NCBI GenBank assembly: GCA_027946365.1
Contig: JAPEUQ010000011.1
Span: forward strand, 1,178,001-1,242,000
DNA: 64,000 nt
Reading direction: 5' to 3'
DNA from: Kalmusia sp. IMI 367209
Taxonomy: Eukaryota > Ascomycota > Dothideomycetes > Pleosporales > Didymosphaeriaceae
Shown here: positions 60,563-64,000 of the stretch, one piece after another
Numbering within the stretch: the first letter of the stretch is position 1
Layout of the letters: every line of letters begins with the position of its first letter
Translations under genes and position numbers: made by a program
Notes under the pieces: model-generated
Databases searched by the model: none
Told to the model about the DNA's origin: nothing
The model's input: only the letters and a program-made list of their open reading frames with translations

Positions 60563-62004
60563 ATGTCTGGAGGCTCTTTCCCAGAGAGCGGGAAGGACAA
60601 GCTCAATGGCGCGGGCAAGGCCTTCACTGCACACGACCTTGACGGCCACGACCTGCCGCCCTCGCCCGCACCGAGCACGCCGCGCAACGGCAGGAAGTAC
60701 GCGCTGATGACGGAGCTGGTCTACACCGAGAGCAGCGACCAATACAATGCCGCTTCGGTTCCCATATATCAGGTACGCAATCTCAATGCATTTTGAGAAG
60801 GAGGGAAATGCTAATCGACTTAGTCTGCAACCTTCAAGCAGACGTCAGCGTCGGGTGGCGGCGGCGAGTACGACTACACACGCTCTGGAAATCCCACACG
60901 CACGCACCTCGAGCGACACCTCGCAAAGATTATGAATGCTGAACGCGCACTCGTCGTCTCTTCGGGTATGGGCGCCCTCGACGTAATCACACGACTGCTA
61001 CGACCGGGCGACGAAGTGGTGACCGGAGACGATCTTTACGGCGGAACAAACAGGCTGTTGAAGTATCTCTCCACCCACGGAGGCATCATTGTGCACCATG
61101 TGGACACCACAAACCCAGAGAGCGTTCGCGCAGTCGTAAACAACAAGACTGCTATGGTCTTGCTGGAGACGCCCACGAACCCGCTTATCAAAATCGTCGA
61201 CATACCCTCGATTGCGTCCATTACGCACGGCGCGAACCCTGCTGCTGTCGTTGCCGTCGATAACACTATGCTTTCACCACTCCTCCAGAACCCGCTCGAC
61301 CTCGGCGCCGACGTCGTCTATGAGTCCGGCACCAAGTATCTGTCTGGTCACCATGACCTCATGGCTGGTGTCATCGCCATTAACAATCCCGCACTAGGCG
61401 AAAAATTATACTTCACCATCAACGCGTCAGGCTGCGGTCTCTCTCCCTTTGATTCCTGGTTGCTCCTCCGTGGTATCAAGACGCTTGGTGTACGCATGGA
61501 GAAGCAACAGGCCAATGCGATGCGCATCGCTACTTTCCTCGAATCGCACGGCTTCAAGGTCCGGTATCCTGGCTTGAAGTCCCACCCTCAGTATGACCTT
61601 CACTGGAGCATGGCACGTGGTGCCGGTGCAGTACTCTCGTTTGAGACGGGCGATGTCAACGTGTCCGAAAGGATCGTGGAGAGCGCCAGGCTATGGGCTA
61701 TCAGCGTGAGCTTCGGCTGTGTGAACAGCTTGATCAGCATGCCGTGCCGCATGAGCCATGCTAGTATCGACGAAAAGACCAGGAGAGAAAGAGCGTTGCC
61801 TGAAGATATCATCCGCCTGTGTGTTGGCATTGAAGATCCTGAGGATCTGATAGATGACCTCAGCCGTGCTGTAAGTCACCATCTAATCACGTCATCTTAC
61901 ACTGGCTAATTGCGTTGCAGCTTGTACAAGCAGGCGCCGTAAACATCACTCCCGAGGGCTTCTCCGCTCTAACTGTCGCCGACTCTTCCGAGGAATCTGT
62001 CTAG
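60563..62004 (+). CDS. Cystathionine beta-lyase (PLP enzyme)
   Basis: Three exons (60563-60772, 60824-61870, 61921-62004) give 446 aa. Cys/Met-metabolism PLP fold: YDYTRSGNPTRTHLERHLA, SSGMGALDVITRLLRPGDEV, ETPTNPLIKIVDI, AVDNTMLSPLLQNPLDLGAD and the cofactor Lys in ESGTKYLSGHHDLMAG. The C-terminus RLCVGIEDPEDLIDDL then LVQAGAV is typical. It splits cystathionine to homocysteine in methionine synthesis. The HH after the Lys motif (usually GHSD) and the N-terminal extension (about 45 residues, Pro-rich) fit fungal MetC/MetG-type lyases rather than gamma-synthase. The ATG sits in a good context (GCCGCCATGTC). Confidence 0.92.
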
Positions 62005-63116
62005 CAGGGTCCTCGAACATCTCCGATGTCTTCACAACAACGCATCGGTTAAAGCAGTCACCTCTGCCATGCCAGGCCACGGGCATGTTAACGTGATACA
62101 CTCTTGTTTCTTCTCAGGGAAAGTTTTCGCTTCGCAACTCTCTCTGATCATTAGTCACCTCTGTCACGGTCGCCGGGAATGGCTGCCGCGTTAACGTGAT
62201 AACATTGTCGTGGAAATCTTTGTATCTAGTAGCTTGGAGTAATGGGGCTTGAAAACGCATCTCCTTGCCGTTGAATGAAAATATATTGCATATGGTAATA
62301 CGTTTGCCTTGTGATGTGAAACCGTACAGCTTCGATCCAGGTGTCTTCGGGCACGATGCTTCCAGTCCTCTCGCTCTCTGCCCCTATCGTTTCCATCCCA
62401 GTCGTCGTCGGCCCCACCATCTCACCACACGAGCGAGACATGACTGCCTTCGAACTGGCGAATATCGCGTTCGAAGTCGGGCTGGGCAAGGCTCACGCTG
62501 TATATATATTTACACAAGCTGTGCGGCGGCAACGCATGGAGATGTCGTGGGGCGGAGAGTGCGCTTTTTTTTTTTTTGGCTCTTCTGCAGCGGTGCGCGG
62601 CGCGGTGTGCTGGGTGCGGGCGCGTATGCAGCGGGAGGGATATGGGACTGGGGCGGAAACGGGAAGAGAGGGAGGGAGGCAGGGGTGTAGAAAGCAGAGG
62701 CGGGAATTGAATGGGGTCATGATGTTTGGGGCTGCGGATCGTAGTCGGGAGTTTGAGATTAGGGTAGATGGGGATGGTCGATGCTGTGGTGCGAGTGATG
62801 GGTTGGGAATGTGGTAGCAATGGCAGGATGGACGACGAAAGCTATGGACATTGCGCTCTTGTGGAAGATCGCGTGGATTCATGAGGTGATCAAGGGAGTA
62901 AAGATTACTATTTTGTATGACTGCGATTCGCTCAAATGCTCTTGTCTAAGTTATATTGTGTTCCCAAACTCCGTGAAAGGAATACCAGACGATATGAAAG
63001 TCCCTCCCAAGCGTGCGAGATCCTGCACGGGTATATCTTCTGCCATCGTCTCTCTCTCTCTCTCTGTCTATTTTACTCGGCTGCATTGCGTGCGCGCGTG
63101 ATCTACACAAAGGGTC
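62005..63116. other. Convergent intergenic region
   Basis: 1.1 kb with a T12 run near 62566, a (TC)n microsatellite near 63049-63066 and overlapping frames on both strands at 62265-62882. None has a recognised domain. Confidence 0.45.
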
Positions 63117-63132
63117 TCACACAAAGGGTCTC
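63105..63132. repeat. 14-bp tandem duplication spanning the RTA1-like stop codon
   Basis: ACACAAAGGGTCTC occurs twice head to tail. On the minus strand the copy junction supplies the stop codon of the RTA1-like gene. A single copy would also stop at the same place (TAG). Confidence 0.7.
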
Positions 63133-64000
63133 GCGTTCATCTCGAGCTCGCTTTCGCTCACGCTGCTGCCCTTGTCTCCCTTCTTCTTCTTTCCTCCTCC
63201 GATCGTGCCTGCTAGCGCGGGGAAGAAGATGCCAGGGTGGAAGACGGTCTGCGCAATGACGGTAATGAGAATCATGATACCCTCGAGGACAATGAAGTCA
63301 ACCTCGTTCCGCATGAGGTCGTTTGCCCAGCCGCCGAAGAGCTCGGGAATACGGTAGATGCAACGGATGAGAATACCAAAGTAGGCAACAATGACGGCGC
63401 CGCAGAAGAGGCGGAACTTGGTCGATGCCCAGAGTTGCAAGGAGGATTCAGAGAGTTGGTCGCGACGGCGGTAAGTTCGCAGCGAGTACTCCAGAACGAA
63501 GCCGGCGAAGATGATGAGGACTGCGGACATGTTAGGCTCGGTAAGTTTGAAGAGGAGAAGGAGAAGACGTACCAACGACCTGGAAGATGATACCAACGAT
63601 CATGATGTCCGTGCCGGCATCCAGAGTCTTCTGGTCACCATCGTCTGCTGTAGCGGCAAGCGCACCACCAGCACTCTGCAGCACCAAACTCGTGATGTCG
63701 CATGCAATGAAGATGTACGTGTACCAAGCGGGCCTCAGACGACTCCACTCTTGACCAAATGAGATGACCGCATACTTCAGCGTCAGGTAGATACCGGCAG
63801 CCAAAAAGGCAGGGCTGAAGATGAGCATGACGATCTGGAGGGTGAAGCCACCGTTGCTATAGGGGTTGTCGTTCAACTGGATGCGACCGATATAGCCTAG
63901 GGTTTCGCCCAGGCAGCCCAAGGATACACCGATCATGTACGTCCATGTTTTGTAACGGATACCGAAACCGAGTTGAAGGACAAAAGCCAGACCGAAGGCA
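63117..64000 (-). CDS. RTA1-like lipid-translocating/stress membrane protein (5' end outside window)
   Basis: Partial gene: the minus frame is open from 64000 to 63573, then a 52-bp intron (63521-63572), then 63520-63117. Visible helices: AFGLAFVLQLGFGIRY, MIGVSLGCLGETLGYIGR, IVMLIFSPAFLAAGIYLTL, YIFIACDITSLVLQSAGGAL, IMIVGIIFQVVVLIIFAGF, CGAVIVAYFGILIRCIYRI and FIVLEGIMILITVIAQTVF. The ETLGYIGR and ITSLVLQSAGG patterns mark the RTA1 family (Rsb1/Rta1: sphingoid-base efflux or azole/aminocholesterol resistance, plasma membrane). The N-terminus and about one helix lie beyond the right edge. The tail is KKKKGDKGSS then acidic. Confidence 0.9.

Noticed and set aside
62265..62882. Overlapping 130-160 codon ORFs on both strands
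   Set aside because: Low-complexity, homopolymer-containing, no domains and no splice partners.

Overview
The window looks like nuclear DNA of a filamentous ascomycete, most likely a Dothideomycete close to Pleosporales. Genes are dense and alternate strands. Introns are short (about 40-170 bp, mostly near 50) with GT-AG ends and CTAAC/CTGAC-like branch sites. Clear orthologues of fungal housekeeping genes are present: ARL3, SSC1/mtHsp70, DOC1/APC10, an NSUN5/Rcm1 rRNA methyltransferase and cystathionine beta-lyase. All exon models here were built by hand from splice signals, reading-frame phase and family motifs. No database search was run.

Layout. 0-18 kb is a loose accessory stretch: a BTB protein, a vWA-domain protein, a hemerythrin-like protein, a small secreted four-cysteine protein, a rhodopsin-like membrane protein, an intron-bearing tRNA (anticodon UCG, minus strand), a 552-aa secreted protein and a single-pass membrane protein with a PY motif. 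Long gene-free blocks separate them. 20-29 kb holds a PHD-finger gene, an ARL3 GTPase, an NSUN5-like methyltransferase and an SRA/YDG-domain gene. Three of these four carry apparent one-base insertions. 30-37.5 kb is the most interesting segment (next paragraph). 37.5-64 kb is mostly core: an AAA+ ATPase, a STAND-like protein with a degenerate P-loop, APC10, an ELO-family protein, an Aim3-like proline-rich protein, an APC-family permease, mitochondrial Hsp70 with a heat-shock element upstream, a DUF2415/WD40-like protein, cystathionine beta-lyase and a truncated RTA1-like protein.

Candidate new system (30284-37432). A secreted precursor (32225-32681) carries six copies of an eight-residue core, D-[S/A]-D-D-[V/I]-W-L-W, separated by dibasic KR/KK kexin-type sites. 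It shares an 878-bp divergent promoter with a UstYa-type (DUF3328) oxidase that has both HxxHC motifs. Next come a rhodopsin-like seven-helix membrane protein and, divergent from it, a secreted BBE-type FAD oxidase. This is the architecture of a dikaritin-type fungal RiPP cluster (the ustiloxin/phomopsin/asperipin class) with a Trp- and Asp-rich core I do not recognise. An alternative reading is a pheromone-like secreted peptide beside a receptor-like membrane protein.
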